Source: Apostichopus japonicus (Eukaryota; Echinodermata; Holothuroidea; Aspidochirotida; Stichopodidae). From it: DNA of 64,000 bases. The notes beneath the pieces are model-generated. The model worked only from the letters and a program-made list of their open reading frames with translations, did no database searches and was not told the origin of the DNA. A program made the translations under genes and the position numbers. This document shows positions 31,401 to 46,400 of the stretch, piece after piece; position 1 is the stretch's first letter, and every line of letters starts with the position of its first letter. The stretch is from positions 14,423,264 to 14,487,263 of the forward strand of contig NC_092583.1 of NCBI RefSeq assembly GCF_037975245.1, in the 5' to 3' direction.

Positions 31401-34400
31401 CTCACAAATAAAAGGTCTGAAATGAGAAGAACCTTTTCCAGAGTGCAAAAAATTTGCCGTTTGGCTAAAGGGTAAAAAAAATGCTGGCACCATGTTTACA
31501 AATATTATCATTAAGACTGGTAAGCTTAAGAACAAATCTAACCTGGTGCCCTTTTAATTTGTTTAATTCAAATTGGTTGTTCTGGAAGTCGTTGTCCGTG
31601 CATTTTTTAATACTTTTTTTATTTATATTTTATGATTCTTCAATAGATTTATCGACAGTGGTACTGGATGTGGATAGTTCACTAACAGATATTGCTGACA
31701 TTCTGGAAGAGGAAGAAAAAACTGAGAAACAATTTCAGGTTTGCATCTTATTAATTCTCGACTATTATTTTAACAGCCTCTCTTGAATCGTTTTCCTTTC
31801 ATTGAGACATTTTAACCCACTCCTCGATGATGTCTTGGAGTAATTTTGAGGTTCAGAACCGCCAGGAAAGAAAGTATTTTTGAAAAAAAAGTTTGGACAA
31901 TCTTGGGCCTATTGGAGAATCAGATGTAATACCGGTGACCTGTGTATAAACAGGTTGGTTTTGTAGGACAGGTCTAAAAGGGCAATTTACATTTTTGAAA
32001 AAGTAGTGTCTGGCTTGATCAGCTGATCGAAGAATTAATTGATGAACCAATATTTTAATACATAAACACAGGTGGTTTAATACATTTTCAGCTCTGATAT
32101 GCTTGAAACAGATGCTATATTTTAGTATGGTGTGTGGATAATCAGATTATAAGAGATTATTTACTAATATTGGGAATATGTAATCACCGGATATCTGGTC
32201 CGGCCAGATAATCTGGAATTACACAGCTTCATCTGAATCTGAATTTGTATTCGATTCATCCCTCATTAAAAAGTTCTCTTACATTAAACAGTTATTAACA
32301 GCCAGGCTCACTTTCATTGTAGTGTTGCCTAGCCTTAGTCATCTATGTATACAAGAATCAGGTAGAAGTTGTCATTGTCAATAGACATTTAGGCAAGCTA
32401 TGGACTAATTGCAACTACAAGGGCGTTGTGGTCAAGTGGTTAAGGCAGTGGACTTGTGATCTAAGGATTACAGGTTCAAGCCCTGGCCAGATCATTGCGT
32501 TGTGTCCATGGGCAAGGCACTTTATCTCCATTGCCTCTCTTCACCCAGGTGTATAATTGGGGACTTGCGAGGTGACTTGTAAATATAGTTGCGTGCGCCG
32601 GTTTGTGGCTGCACCCTATGGGAAGTCCCCCAGGGGACATGTGGTGCACTGTGGTGCCCCAGGAGAGATTTGTTTGAATTGTACACACTTTGGTGTGTAG
32701 GTGTGACAAGTTACCAATGACTAGGGTTAATTACAGCACGGCGAGACTTTATTGAGCTATATAAGAGCTGTTAATTATGATGATTATTATTTCCTGTTCG
32801 GAATAAATGAAAAACTTGATAGGCATTACAGAGATCATTGTGTATCTGTTCAAGAATTCTAATAGAGTTATGAAAGACATCCCGCTACCACAAACAGCTG
32901 GGTACCAGCAGAGTTGTGGTACAAGTACAACGTAATGGGTACGAGTATAATTCCACCTGGTAGGGAATATGAGTAAGATTAGAAGGCTCTAGTCATGAGT
33001 ACAAGAACTTCATTTTGTACAAGATTTCCAAAATGCCCATATTACCAGTCGGAGTACCAATGGACAAGGTAGAGTATCAGAACTGGTGGTACAATTTGAG
33101 TACAGACTCACCACAAGTCAGAGTACCAGCCTGTCAATGCTAGGATGATTATTTCCGGATTACACCAGATTTGCACTTCTGTCGAACTTTCACAGAAGGA
33201 TTTCGGTCCACGGTCCGCAAGAAACTATGACGAGATTAAGAAGGATCTGACCAAATGTAAAGAACTTCATTCCAAAGCCAGCCAGTCCAACACAGAGCTG
33301 AGGAAAGCCATGGGTACACATATGGAGAATATCAAGATCCTAGCATGCCCAATAGAAGAGATACAAGCTGCCCTGCCGTCTCTAAGAGCTGCAGAATGTA
33401 AGTCATCCCTTTAGTGAGACATCATCTGCCATTTGTGGTGATGTTATCTCCTCCAAATCCCAGGCATTTCTGGGAATCCTCAGTTAGCTCAAACTGCAAT
33501 TTGTGACATTAAAATGGGGAGCATAATATTGCTTTTCTAATTCATTTTCATTTGATGGAAAATATCTAGAATGGATGTTGATTTGACTACCTGTGCACTT
33601 TGAATATAATCTGCTATAATTGATCAGATGTTTGTATTTTATCGTCTTACTCTGTAGCGTCTGTTGATAAAGATGCCGAGGCGAACCTGAAGAGGCTACT
33701 GGTAAAAGTTGATGAGATGAAGAAACAAAGGAAAGAGCTGGAACAGCAGCTGAGGGAAAGCATACAGAAAGATGATGTTACAAATACTATTGCGACCCAA
33801 CAACAAGGGAACCTACAGGTATGTGACCTTTGACCTCTCATGTCCAAATTACTTGTAGTACAAAGGATGACCCACTAACAGGAAAGCTTATGGAATGGTT
33901 ATCTTATGTCTCTCAAGGTACCTCATGTCCAAGTTACCTCTCATGTCCAAGTACAAGGGTGACCCACTAACAGGAAAGCTTATGGAATGGTAACCTCATG
34001 TCTCTCAAGGTACCTCATGTCTCTAAAGGTACATCATGTCCAAGTTACCTCTCATGTTTAAGTACAAGGGTGACCCTCTCATGTTTTAGTACAAGGGTGA
34101 CCCACTAACAGGAAAGCTTATGGAATGGTAACCTCATGTCTCTCAAGGTACCTCATGTCTCTCAAGGTACCTCATGTCTCTCAAGGTACCTCATGTCTAA
34201 GTTACCTCTCATGTCCAAGTACAAGGGTGACCCTCTAACAGGAAAGCTTATGGAATGGTAACATTATGTCTCTCAAGGTACCTCATGTCCAAGTTACCTC
34301 TCATGTCCAAGTACAAGGGTGACCCACTAATAGGAAAGCTTATGGAATGGTTACATTATGTCGCACCAGGTACCTCATGTCCAAGTTACCTCTCACCTCC

Positions 34401-37400
34401 AAGTACAAGTGTGCAACATGAATTGCTACTCATGTCACAGAATTTTAACCGTTCATGTTATAGCAATTAATTTCTCTTATTATTACTAAAACCCCCCAAA
34501 AATTTTCCATCTCCATTTCCTGCACCACCAGGCATTCTTTCAGCAACAGCTTGAGAAACACTCACCGCTGGTCACCTACCTATCACAGAATTTAGGAGCT
34601 CAAGATAACATCCTGCGAGCCCTAACAGACGCTAATGCATCCTACGCTGATTCTAGGAAAGTCACCTCAGACACAAAGCAAAAGTAAGTTTACAAAAGTC
34701 TGATTATGAAAAACCTTTCTAGACTATTTGGAAATAATTTGGTCTGAGATTTTTTATCCTGCTAGGATCTTCTTCAAATGGACACAGTTTGCCTTTGAAG
34801 AAAAAATGTCAAAAAAATGTCAGGCTGTTTAATTTGTACATTTTCCCTACACAGGCTATTTTGTAGTACTTGGGCAGTTTGTTAAAAAAAATTCTCTTTT
34901 GAGATATTTTGTGTGTTACCGTGTTACTAACAACAGCTAGTTTTGATTGAACAGAGTTTTTCTCCTCGTGTGTAAAATATCTTATCACAAAACATTTCAT
35001 TGTTATATTAGCACCAATTTTGAGTGAAGTGCATCGGTATTGGCTAAACATTTCCTGCATGTTCTAATCTGCCAGGTAATTAATTCAATCAGACATTGGG
35101 AGGGTTAACTTGTGAACCCTGTATGTTTGAGCATTAGTGACCATTTTTAGACTGTCTAGCATATTTTGGGCCAGTATTAATTATCTTTGATGCATGAAGT
35201 AAGTCTATACCTTGTCTACATTAAGATAAGTTACATCGCCTAGACCTGCATCAGATTCTTTGCAGACAAACTTTATCCTAAATTATGAAACATCCAAGTT
35301 GAAATACTTGTCATGAATAGTAACCCAAATTAGCAATATGTATGTGCATTAAGTTTTAAGTTTGCTGAATTTGCATAAATTTTTGTTAAAGTAAATATTG
35401 TATGAACATGATCTAAATAAAAATAGATGTGTTACATGATAATTTCTTCCATTCTGAAGAGTTCGCAGATGAATTGAATCACAAAACTGACCAAATCATC
35501 TAAAGTTTTTCAAGTATTATTGACTTCAGCCACAGCAATATAAATATTTATTATCAATGGCCAAAGTTTATATGCCCTGAGAGCAGAATTTGAATATTAA
35601 CATTCCTGTGGTCTAAAGAGAAGGCTAGTATGTAAATGATCCGAGTAAAGTGTAGAAATTTAACGTAATAATTTCCTTTTTACATTTAATTTCTGTCCTC
35701 CCATGAATATTCACTCTTTTGTTTATTTTGCAATGTCATTCCTTCAGGAGGGAAGACAAAATACAAGAGCTAATTACATCCTACACAGTTTACGATGATT
35801 TGATCGCCAAGTCTCTGAAAGGGATTGACTTTTACAAGAAACTGGAGGGCACCGTTACAAAGCTCTTGGCAAAGACGAAGGAATTAGTCGAGGGTTCTCA
35901 AAAAGAACGCAGTAAGAAGATCAGTACCTTAAGAGGTAGGTCGACATTGTCTTCACCAATATTTTGTTTTTATTGAAATCAACGGGAAGAACTATTCTGA
36001 ATGTAATTAAAGAAGATTTGTGGTGATGATAAGAAGGGAGTTTTGCTAACAGCATCTGGCTGTTGTTCCAACATGTAGCCGTTTCTCGAATAGACTTGAG
36101 ACCAAAAAAAAGACTGAAAATGATTAAATTTGTGAAATTAAGATCACAAAACTTCTCTAATGACTTGATTATGGATGCAGCATTTTAATTATACATTGTG
36201 TAGTACCATTGTCAATTTTCTACAGCAGATGTGCAGAAAATAATGTTTTAAAAAAGACATGTAATGCACATTATGGAGACTTTGTACGTTATTTGGAGAA
36301 AAACTAGCTTGATTGGAAATAGTTATAGTATTTTAAAGATAGTCAGCAACAAAAGACTTGTCATGCATATTCATGTATCTATGAGTCATATCAGCCAATC
36401 ATGTCTCCTCTTATCTTATTCCATCTATCACACTGTTTGAAACATATATGGACTGTTTAGAACACTAGCTCATTTGCCTTTGGAAAAATTTGAGCTATGA
36501 AGTAACTGTGTTTCCCCTAGTAACAATTAAAAAAAAAAAAAAAAAATCAAAATTATTCGCTCAAAAGAATGTTATCTTGTTTTAAAGTCCTTAAGATGAT
36601 TGAGCTTATAAATACTATTTAAGGCAACATGTCAAAAAGATAAGCTGCAGCAGCTGCAAACTACCCTGCAGCAAAGCTGCATCAATATCAAACAATAGAG
36701 ATTATCTCGGCAGACCAGCTGGGCCTATTGTGTGAAACTGCAGAGAACAAAATATCTCTGACACATCATGGATGTACGATTAGCCGTGCCCCTCGGCATC
36801 CTACTTTTGACACAATCGCCTTATTTGTATTAAACAGTATGCCTCATATTACCTTGAATTGGTATGAATTAGTGAATCCTCCTATTGTCGTTATTTAAAT
36901 TTCAGCTCCCCAGAGACCATTTGCACCAAAACCAGTTGCTCCAGGTCCTGAGGTACCACAGGGTCCAAAATTATCAGACTTCTGGAAACCTAAATCATCT
37001 CCAGATAGGAAAAGGGAAAGAAAAGACATGACTTCCACCCTTCCAGGTACTCCATCTGGGTACATGGTATCTGCTAGCACTGGAGTACCAAGCTCAATGG
37101 GTCAAGGACAAGGCCCTTTACCCTCGCTAGTACCCATGCAGTATGGTCATATTCCTTCACAAGCAGGGCCAGTGGCTTCTCAAACTCCTCAGATGCCACC
37201 CGTCTCAAGTCATTTGCCGAATCCTCAATTACCGCATTCAGCTCCCAATGTCATGCATACCATGCAGCCGACGTCATTACCACACGAGAACCTGACTGGT
37301 GCAACTCATGGAAACAGACCCCCGCAGATCCCAACTGGACATCAAGTATTGCCCAGTTCGATGAATGCGCCTCAACAACACCCAGCAGCGGCCATGCAGA

Positions 37401-40400
37401 CGAGTCAAGCTGCTACCCTCCCACAACAGAATACAACTCCTCTACCCACTAGTATGCAACCACCTGGAGGTCTTCCTCCTTCCACACAGATGAATCAACC
37501 ATCATCTACCATGGTGCATCAGACGGGCCAACCACAGTCATTGCCTACAGGATCTGCGTCCTACCCGGCCGCTCAACCATCATCTCTGCCACCAATGGGA
37601 CACCCACATCCTGGCGTCGCAATTCCAGGAGGGGCTCATCCTCTAGCTGGCCAGTCTCCATATGGTACCAATTTGCCAAATCAATATGGGCAAAGAGGTG
37701 CGCCTCTACAAGGATTCCCTGGGGAATCTCAAATCCCAGCAGTTCAACAGAGTAGTCCATCACCACACAGCCAAAACCAAAACACATTGGCTCAGAGACC
37801 AACCACAAGTCCAGCTAATTTAGTCGGTCATCAGCCGGATGTAACTCAGCCATTACAGTCGAATATTAATCGACCAACTCCTGTCCATCAACAACACACC
37901 CAACCCATCAATCAACAACCCATCAATCACCAACAGCAGCCCCTGAACCAACAACAGTCTCTCAACCAACAACATACCAACAGCCAACAACATCCCAACA
38001 GCCAACAGCAGCCTCTCAACCAGCAGCAGCCTCTAAACCAGCAGCAGCTCTTTAGCCAACAAGGACGACCACCTGGAAATCAGTCAGCATTCACTGTACC
38101 ACCACAACTTCCTGTTAGCCAGTTTCAATCTGTTGATCAACAACTACCATCTAATCAACAGACAAGACCATCTGGTAATACTCAAATGTACAACCAACAG
38201 CAGCAACAACAGCAGCAGCAACAGCAGCAGCAACAGCAGCAGCAACAGCCTCCTTTCCAACAGCAGCAGACATTCAGTCATCAACAGCAACCCTCTGGTC
38301 ATCAAGGTCTGTATTCTCATCAACAGCAGGCTGGCAGTCAACAGGTACAACACAGACCTAACCAACAGGTGCAACCCACCACTGGCAATCAACCTATGGC
38401 AGGTCAACAAGTACCACCAGTGAGCCAACATCAAGTTTTCAACCAGCACCATCCTGCTGTCGGTCAGCCGCAGGCGATAAATTCTCATACACAACCGCAT
38501 CCGCATGGTCAGCAACCGACCGTTGGGCCACAGATACCAAGCAGTAAATCACAGAACGCCAGCCAGCAACAACAGCATGTAGGGCAACATCAATCTATCA
38601 GTCAAGCTCAATCTGTAAACCAGCAGTTCTACAATCAACATCCAAGCAGTCAATCCTTTGCTGGTAGTCAACAAGCGGTGACCCCTAGAAACGTCGGTAA
38701 TCCACAGACCTCAATGCCCAACATGAATCCAGTTAATTTCTCACCCCAGCGTCAACCATTCCCACCTGTCAGTACATCTGTGACCAATCAGCCTCCTAGT
38801 AATCGTGTACCACAAGGGTACCCTCTGAGGATGCCCTCAGGCCATATACAACAATCAACAACACCACCTTCAAGTCAATATCAACAATCTACAAATGTTC
38901 CTCGACAGCCGTCGAGCCAAAGCTTTGGATCACCAAGTCATCTACAACAATCACAACAACATAGGTTTTCGCAACCTGGATCTTCTCAGTACCAAGTAAG
39001 ACAGACAGGGCCATCTCAAACTACACCTGTATCCCAATATCAGCAACAACCATACCACCAACAGGAGCCACGCCAACCGTCCTCCCAGGGTATGCCGCCA
39101 CATGGATACCAGTCACCTTCAAAGGTACCTCACCAGCAAGGTCCACCACAAATGCCAAGATACCCAGTAGCCACATCGACCGGACCTCAGCCGGTATCCG
39201 TGGGTCAAAGTTACCCGACTAATCAATCGGTCAATCCCGTGACCAACGTCAATATGAGATTGAAATCCGAGCAACAGAACCTTCCGGAACCGACATTACG
39301 GCCTACGAAACTCACAAAGGATTTGTTATCATCCAGTCCAGAAGGAGGGAGCCCTTTGAGGCAATCTGACATCTTGGCACCTCAAAACGTCAAGTCTGAT
39401 CAGACATCTGCAGTAAGAGAAGCCGAGCCAAAGCCAGTGGCGACGGATAGTCAACCACAGAGCTCAGTGGAACTTCTCAGTGGTCTCCAGCAAGGACTCA
39501 CTCCTGGCTTACAAGAAACGACTAGCACTCGCACCTCTCAGTCAAATCTAGCTATATTATCACAGCCTGTATCCAGCAGTGGCGTAAACGCCGCTACAGT
39601 TCCTCCAAACTCTAACTTAGCTATATTGTCACAGCCTGTGGTCAGTGGTGACCCCAGACCACAGCCAGTAGGGGCCATCAACAAACTGGACGTAGTGACG
39701 AGGCAACAACCGGTGGGTGCGTCGGATGGGGAAGACCCGTACTTGGATAAAGGACTGTTGGATCGGTTTGTGGATGAGGTCGAGAGGCTTGAGAAGTACG
39801 TGGAAGGGTTGAACCGCCAGATGCTCAGTGGACCAACCGTCCTGGACGGTGTCTGGAAAGTAAGTATTAATAGTTTATCTTTTGTACAGTATTCGATGTG
39901 ATGTGTTGAACTTGTAGTAATGTTCTACATTAGACAGTAATAGTGTGTAATGTGGTATGGTAATGTACTGTGTGACATAATTCCTTTGCAGTGTTTTTGA
40001 ACCTTCGTCAAAAATGCCCAGTATAAAAGGATAAACTAATAATAGTGCTAATGATGGTGAACTGTGTTCTGTTGTAGATTATGAACACTTCGTAATGTTT
40101 TATGTTATGTGTTTAACTCTTAATTCTTAAAAATGTGAATTGGTTAACTCTAAGTAGGCAGTAGTGGTGAACTCTCAATAGTGTTCTGTGTGACAGTTTG
40201 AACTCTTTGCAGTATTCTATCAGATTTTATGAACTCTTACAAATGTTCCAATTGAATTGATTAACTTTTAATAGTTAGAACGGTGGTGAACTCTGAACAT
40301 TGTTCTGTGTGACATTTTGAACTCTTTGCAGTATTCTATCAGATTTGAGGAACTCTTACAAATGTTCCATGTGAATTGGTTAACTCTTAATAGAGAGTAA

Positions 40401-43400
40401 AAAGTGGTGAACCCTCAACAGTGTTCTGTGTGACAGTTTGAATCCTTTGTAGTGTTCTCTCAGAGTTGTTGAACTCTTTAACATTGATTTGTATGCAATG
40501 AATGGTTAGCTCATGTGTAAAGTGGTGAACTCTTAACTGTTAGGCAGTTTGAACTTTGTCATCTTATAATTATTTTGTTTTCATCTCAGGATGTCAACGA
40601 CGACCAAGATAGAGAAACGAGGCAGTTTTCGATCTCCGTAGCGAGGTGTTACCCAACAAAGAACAGATACCCTGACGTCATGCCTTGTAAGTATATATAT
40701 AATTAATATTAATTAATTAATTAATTAATATAATTATTATAATAATAATAGTTGCTATGATTCTAATTACAAGGCATCACAAAGCAGGTTTCTAAAAACA
40801 AACATTACATATGAAGTCGTGTTTACAATGTTTCTTTTTCAATTTACTTCATCTTCTGTAAATTCTGCACTTCTCTACTCAAGGTCCTTCTCCCTTACGT
40901 GTATCACACTGCTTATTGCTGGGAATAATAAATGAAGATCGCATCGCAGAAATGTAGGAAACATAGTATTTTATAAGAGACAAAATTTGAACACTAAATT
41001 ATTCCATGTGTTGTGTAGTGGTATGATAAGTCCTTCACCCCAATACTAGATGTGTATATATGTGATAATGATAATATATGTGATAGTACTATAGTGTTAT
41101 TGTTTGTAGAAACCTGGACACTGGTTGAATATTAGTCAATAAATGCAAATTTTGACAGGGTACAGTTTATTCAGAATAACATAGAATAAAAAAAAATGGT
41201 CAAATTACTAAACAAGTGCAAAGATAGACAACACATTTTTGAAGTCAGATTCAAAAGTATTTTCCATTTTTATGATGAATATATTAACAAAATGCTGAAT
41301 TCTTCTCTTTTAAATAATGTCATAAAGCTTGTCATTCACCGGCTGGATCATTACAAGTTGAGAAATATGAATATCTGGTTAAGGATTTATTAATTTTGTT
41401 GAGTGAAGTAGGGTTCTCTAAGTGCTGCTGGCGGTGACAGGTTGCTGCGAGAGTTTTCACCGAATAAATAAATTAGTTATAAAAATGATGACAGATTATA
41501 AACAGGTGTTTCTGGATGAATTGATTAAGAAAAGGAGAATGAAACGGTTTTTTTAGGAGAGAAATAAATCATCAAACTGTAGATATCCATCCTAGTTATG
41601 TAAACTAAGTGATTGTACCTTTTGGGTCTGCTGTATTGCACAATACTTTGCACTGGCTTTAAAGGGATGGTCTCATGGCAGAGTTTAACAACTCTGTTAA
41701 GGTTTTTACTGCTATGAAGAAGTAAAAATCCAATCAAAATGCTACAAATTTAATGAAATAGCATGAATGCACCTGGCAACAGTGGTTCAGATAGTATCCT
41801 CACTGTAAATGAGGTTCAAGAGCTTTCGATTAAAAAAAAAACAAAAAAACTTGCAAATTATTTTATCGAGAGAGGTGAGTAATTAAAGTAGAAGACATAT
41901 GAAAAATGCAGTTTTGACATTTAGGTCATAAAAATAGATCATGGGCTTTTGATAAACATTTGTCATTAAATTATGAAAGTTAACCAAGTTAACTTTTTTG
42001 TTATGTGCATTACTTTCCAATGGAAGCCTTTGATGGTGATTTATCCTTGAAACAAGAAATACAGTGATTGCTTAGTAATCAATATTTCAACCCATATATT
42101 AACACAATTTCATCAAATTGCAACTTTATTTTTTTTTGCTCTGTGAATAAATTGTTTAATTATGATGAAGACAAGCAATTTATGTATTTTCTCAGTGGAA
42201 TTGCAACGATTACATCATTCTCAACTGTTGCCAGATGCATTCACAAGATATCACCAAATAAAAAAAATATTAAAAAATTCATATATCTTAGCCATACATA
42301 ATGCTATTAGGGTTTGATCTAAGAAAGTTGCAGAAAATGTTCAACAATTATGTAAAGAAATCAAGTTTAGCAACCAGAATATTCCTTTAAAGGTTCAGTA
42401 TCGCATCCATTTTTTTTTTCATGTTCTTTTTGACCCAGTTTTCTTTTCATAAGCATATTGGTCAAAAATCTTACATTATTTCTCTTCCACAGACGATCAC
42501 AACAGAGTCATGCTTAAGACGTCAAAAGACGACTTCATCAATTCCAGTTACATTAGAGATCTGTCGCCCTCTACGCCCACCTTCATCGCTACCCAGGCGC
42601 CGATTCCTACAACAATGGAGACATTCTGGCAAATGATATATGAACAGCAAGTTTTCCTGTTGGTTATGCTCGTCTCGTCCAAGTCAAAGGTACGTCATAC
42701 ATTCTTACCGGAGACACGAATCCAGCATCATATATTTGGCTCCTGTGATAGAGATGGCATTGTGGTCGTTGTGGTCAAGTGGTTTAGGCAGTGGACTTGT
42801 GATCTAAGGATTACAGGTTCGAGCCCTGAAGAGATCATTGCGTTGTGTCCTTGGGCAAGGCGCTTTATCTCCATTGCCTCTCTTCACCCAGGTGTATAAA
42901 TGGGGACTTGCGAGGTAACTTGTAAATATAGTTGCGTGCGCCGGTTTGTGGCTGCACCCTATGGAGAGTCCCATGGGGGACACGTGGTTGTGGTGCACTG
43001 TGGTGCCCCAGGAGAGATTGATTGAATTGCGCACACTTTGGTGTGTAGGTGTGTCAAGTTACCAATGACCAGGGTTGTAAAGTCGTGTGAGATGGCCTTG
43101 GCCCTGAACAAGACCCTAAAGAACAAGAACAAGGCCCAAGAACAAGGCCCTAAATAATAAATAAAAAAATTTAAAAAAAGATCTTTGTGAAGAAGAACAA
43201 CATCCTCACACAGCGAGGGACATAAACCCAACCATCATTAGCTTATTTGACATAGATCTTTGTGCCGATCAGTTTCGAAAAATTCTTGCTCCATTTGGGA
43301 GATATCCCAGTTTATATGTCGTATTTGGGGAATACATGCATAGAGTTGTGCCCTCGTTAAAGATGACGATGACAAAAAAAATGAAAATATGAAGAAAAAA

Positions 43401-46400
43401 AAGAGATTGTCAACTTTAGTGTAGCAGGTATTGGCTTCAGTGTGTAATCCAATGGTCAGAATGAGTAGGAACTAGCATTTTTGTTGTTGTAAATCTGTGA
43501 TATCATAGTACCGCTAGGACCTAAACCCAATAGCTTTCTCTACTTTTGTCATTTTTTAATCTATTTTCAAGGTAGAATGTTAAAAGTGTTAAATATACTG
43601 AAATCAATGCCATCATTAAGTCTTGTTCAAGAAACTTGAATATTCAAGATTCAGCATAAATTGCAAATCCCATCTTCATACCAGAAAATAAATATTTTAC
43701 TAAAGAAAGAAAATAAAAACCTTAAGAATTTAAAGCAGATGTGGCTCGATGATGTCATATTTAGACTTGATCAAGCCTTCAGCCTGGTGTAGGAAAGTAC
43801 AGTAAATGTACTGTATGATATCTTCCAAGTGGAAAAGATTCTTCCTAGTTACCTCTATCACATAGATGAATAATGATGATCGGGTTTTGTGTTTCCTTCA
43901 ATTCTATTTTTGGTGATGAAAAAGCTGGTAATTTTATTTTATTCACAAGTCCTTTATGAAAGTGTATCAAAGAAGAAATAAAGAGAGGACAACCATTCAG
44001 TAAATTTTCGTTCGAATAATAAATAAACTCTATTGAAGCAGATTACAAGTAATTCTAAATTAGCTTAATTTGCTCAAACTATCAAGAAGCTTTAAAAAAG
44101 TGGATGTTTATCGTTGGGAGATTCTACTAAACTTGCAGGACATAGGCATATTTATACCATTTTGTAGAAATTTGTGCAATTATTGTTATTATAGTTTTTC
44201 CATGATTTTTAATTATGTTCCTGATTTGTGTTCAAAGGCTCATTCATTTTTTGCTAATCTTCAATGTTTTTTTATATTCGTCACTAGTTTCCTTTGTACA
44301 TAATATTTCGTCTATGTTCGTCTCAGTTATTCGTCAGCACGTCTCCAAGTTCCATTTAGTATTTACTGTGACTAGTGTTACTTTGTTTTTTTTTTCGTTT
44401 TTTAACCATTCTTTAGGGTACCAGTGAGTTTCACCAGTACTGGCCTTCAGAGAGGGGACAATCTCAACGTCACGGGGCGTTCTCTGTGACCCTTCGAAGC
44501 TCTAAAAATACAGAGTTTCACATTGAGAGGTTTCTGCAGTTAAGACACGTACCGACCAAGCAAGTCCGAACTGTTCTTCATATGCAGTTCACAGCTTGGC
44601 CAGAATTGTAAGATTTTTTTGGTGATTAATCTGTTGCTTTCCTAATGAAATAAGCTGCAGTTTGTCATGTCTGTATCTTTGTGCACCTGTTTGTCTTTCT
44701 GTGTGTGTGTTTGTTTATATTTAAGCTCACTAAACTCCAGATGTGAATATTAAGCAATAGTAAAGGAGACTAAGAAGTTTACCAAGGTTGGCAGTCATGC
44801 AAATGATTGGTCACATATTTTAAGTTTTGAAATTGTTGAGACGTGACATAAAAATTACTCACATTTGAGCACATTGGACTGGTTTTGTCTACATTTTTTT
44901 TTTTTTAACAGTCACAATTTCTGAAATATAAATGAAACCCCTTTATCTTACACAATTAGTAAGATTTTAAAAGTAGAATTCATTTTATGAAGTTTTTTCA
45001 TGAAACAATAACTTCATCAGAAAAGATAAGTTTGTGATTGGTCAGATATTAACAAAGCTTAAGTGCAAATTTACAGACAACAAAAGAAAATAAAAATTAA
45101 TAGTTGGATGCAAGTATTCAGGCTGGAAAGGGGTTTCTGATGGCTGAAGTTGAATGATTAAGCAAAGTTGCTAAAATTTTCTGAATCTTTTGGCAAAAAA
45201 CCCCATCCTCATAACATTTTGTATTGCAAAGATATGAATTTTTCAATTTTGTTGTGATATTTTGTTAATGCATCAGGCAACATCAGAATGGATGGTATCT
45301 CTCAGTCACTTTGGCTGAAAATATCTTTGACCTTTTTAATAATATTTTTAAAATCTTTTATTCGAAGAGGAAAAGAATATTTCTACCAAAAAGATTTAGG
45401 TCAAAGTTCTCAGTACAGAGAACATTGACAGACTCACAAATATTCCAAATATATCAGGTTTCAAAGACAAAGCAAATAATAAATTATAATATCCTAAGTA
45501 AAGCTTCCAAAGAGGATTTGCCCAGATGACATCACAGACCCCCCCCCTCCCCCTACTTTGATCCAACTTTCCGGAGTAGTTGAAGGTTAAACTAGTTAAA
45601 ATTAAGTTACATTCAAGCAACCAAATCTGATAAGAAATTGAGTTGGGGTTTCAACTTGCAGAGTGAAATACTTTCCTCTTCAATAAGAGTTATACATTGT
45701 TTGTCACTAGAAAATCTTATAAATTAATTTAAAAAAGAGCAGATATTAAAGTCATTAGCCACATCAGACGACAGTTTACTTGATAGCACGTCATAAGTTC
45801 TTTCAAAGAAAGTGCATTTTGATTTTGAGGTAAACTACCAGTATTTTGTGTAGTTTGAGATTTATAGTGTTAACATGACCACATAACCTAAATTTTGCTG
45901 ATTTTATTATTGTGATGATATCTTCCAATCTGTTGCAGTGGTATACCTGAGAAAGCCTCAGACCTTCTACAGTTTGTCAGTCAAGTCCAGAATTATCACC
46001 TTCAACAGAAGCAACTCACTCTACCTATAGTGGTCCACTGCAGGTAATAAACCATTTACTGAACGTTGACCCACTTTATCTATAGCGGGCCACTGCAGGT
46101 AATCTACCATGTACAAATTGATGACCCACTTTATCTATAGTGGTCCACTGCAGGTACTAAACCATTTACTGAAAGTTGACCCACTTTATCCATAGCGGGC
46201 CACTGCAGGTAATCTACCATGTACAAATTGATGACCCACTTTATCTAAAGTGGTCCACTGCAGGTACTAAACAATTTACTGAAAGTTGACCCACTTTATC
46301 TGTACAACTACCAGTGGTGTACAGGAAATACCATGTAGTTAGTATGACTCACTTTACCCATGGTGGTGCAGTGTAGGAAAATACCATGTAGTTAGTGTGA

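Noticed and set aside
32440-32485. A true tRNA gene suggested by A and B boxes
   Set aside because: The boxes belong to a repeated element with a non-tRNA body, and a second copy exists at 42757; it is a SINE head.
33145-33195. HD-PTP exon 11 beginning upstream at the in-frame ATG at 33145
   Set aside because: A pyrimidine-rich tract and acceptor CACAG at 33191-33195 lie downstream, and the phase from exon 10 fits a start at 33196.
38144-38515. Antisense poly-leucine open frame
   Set aside because: It is the reverse strand of the CAG/CAA polyglutamine exon.
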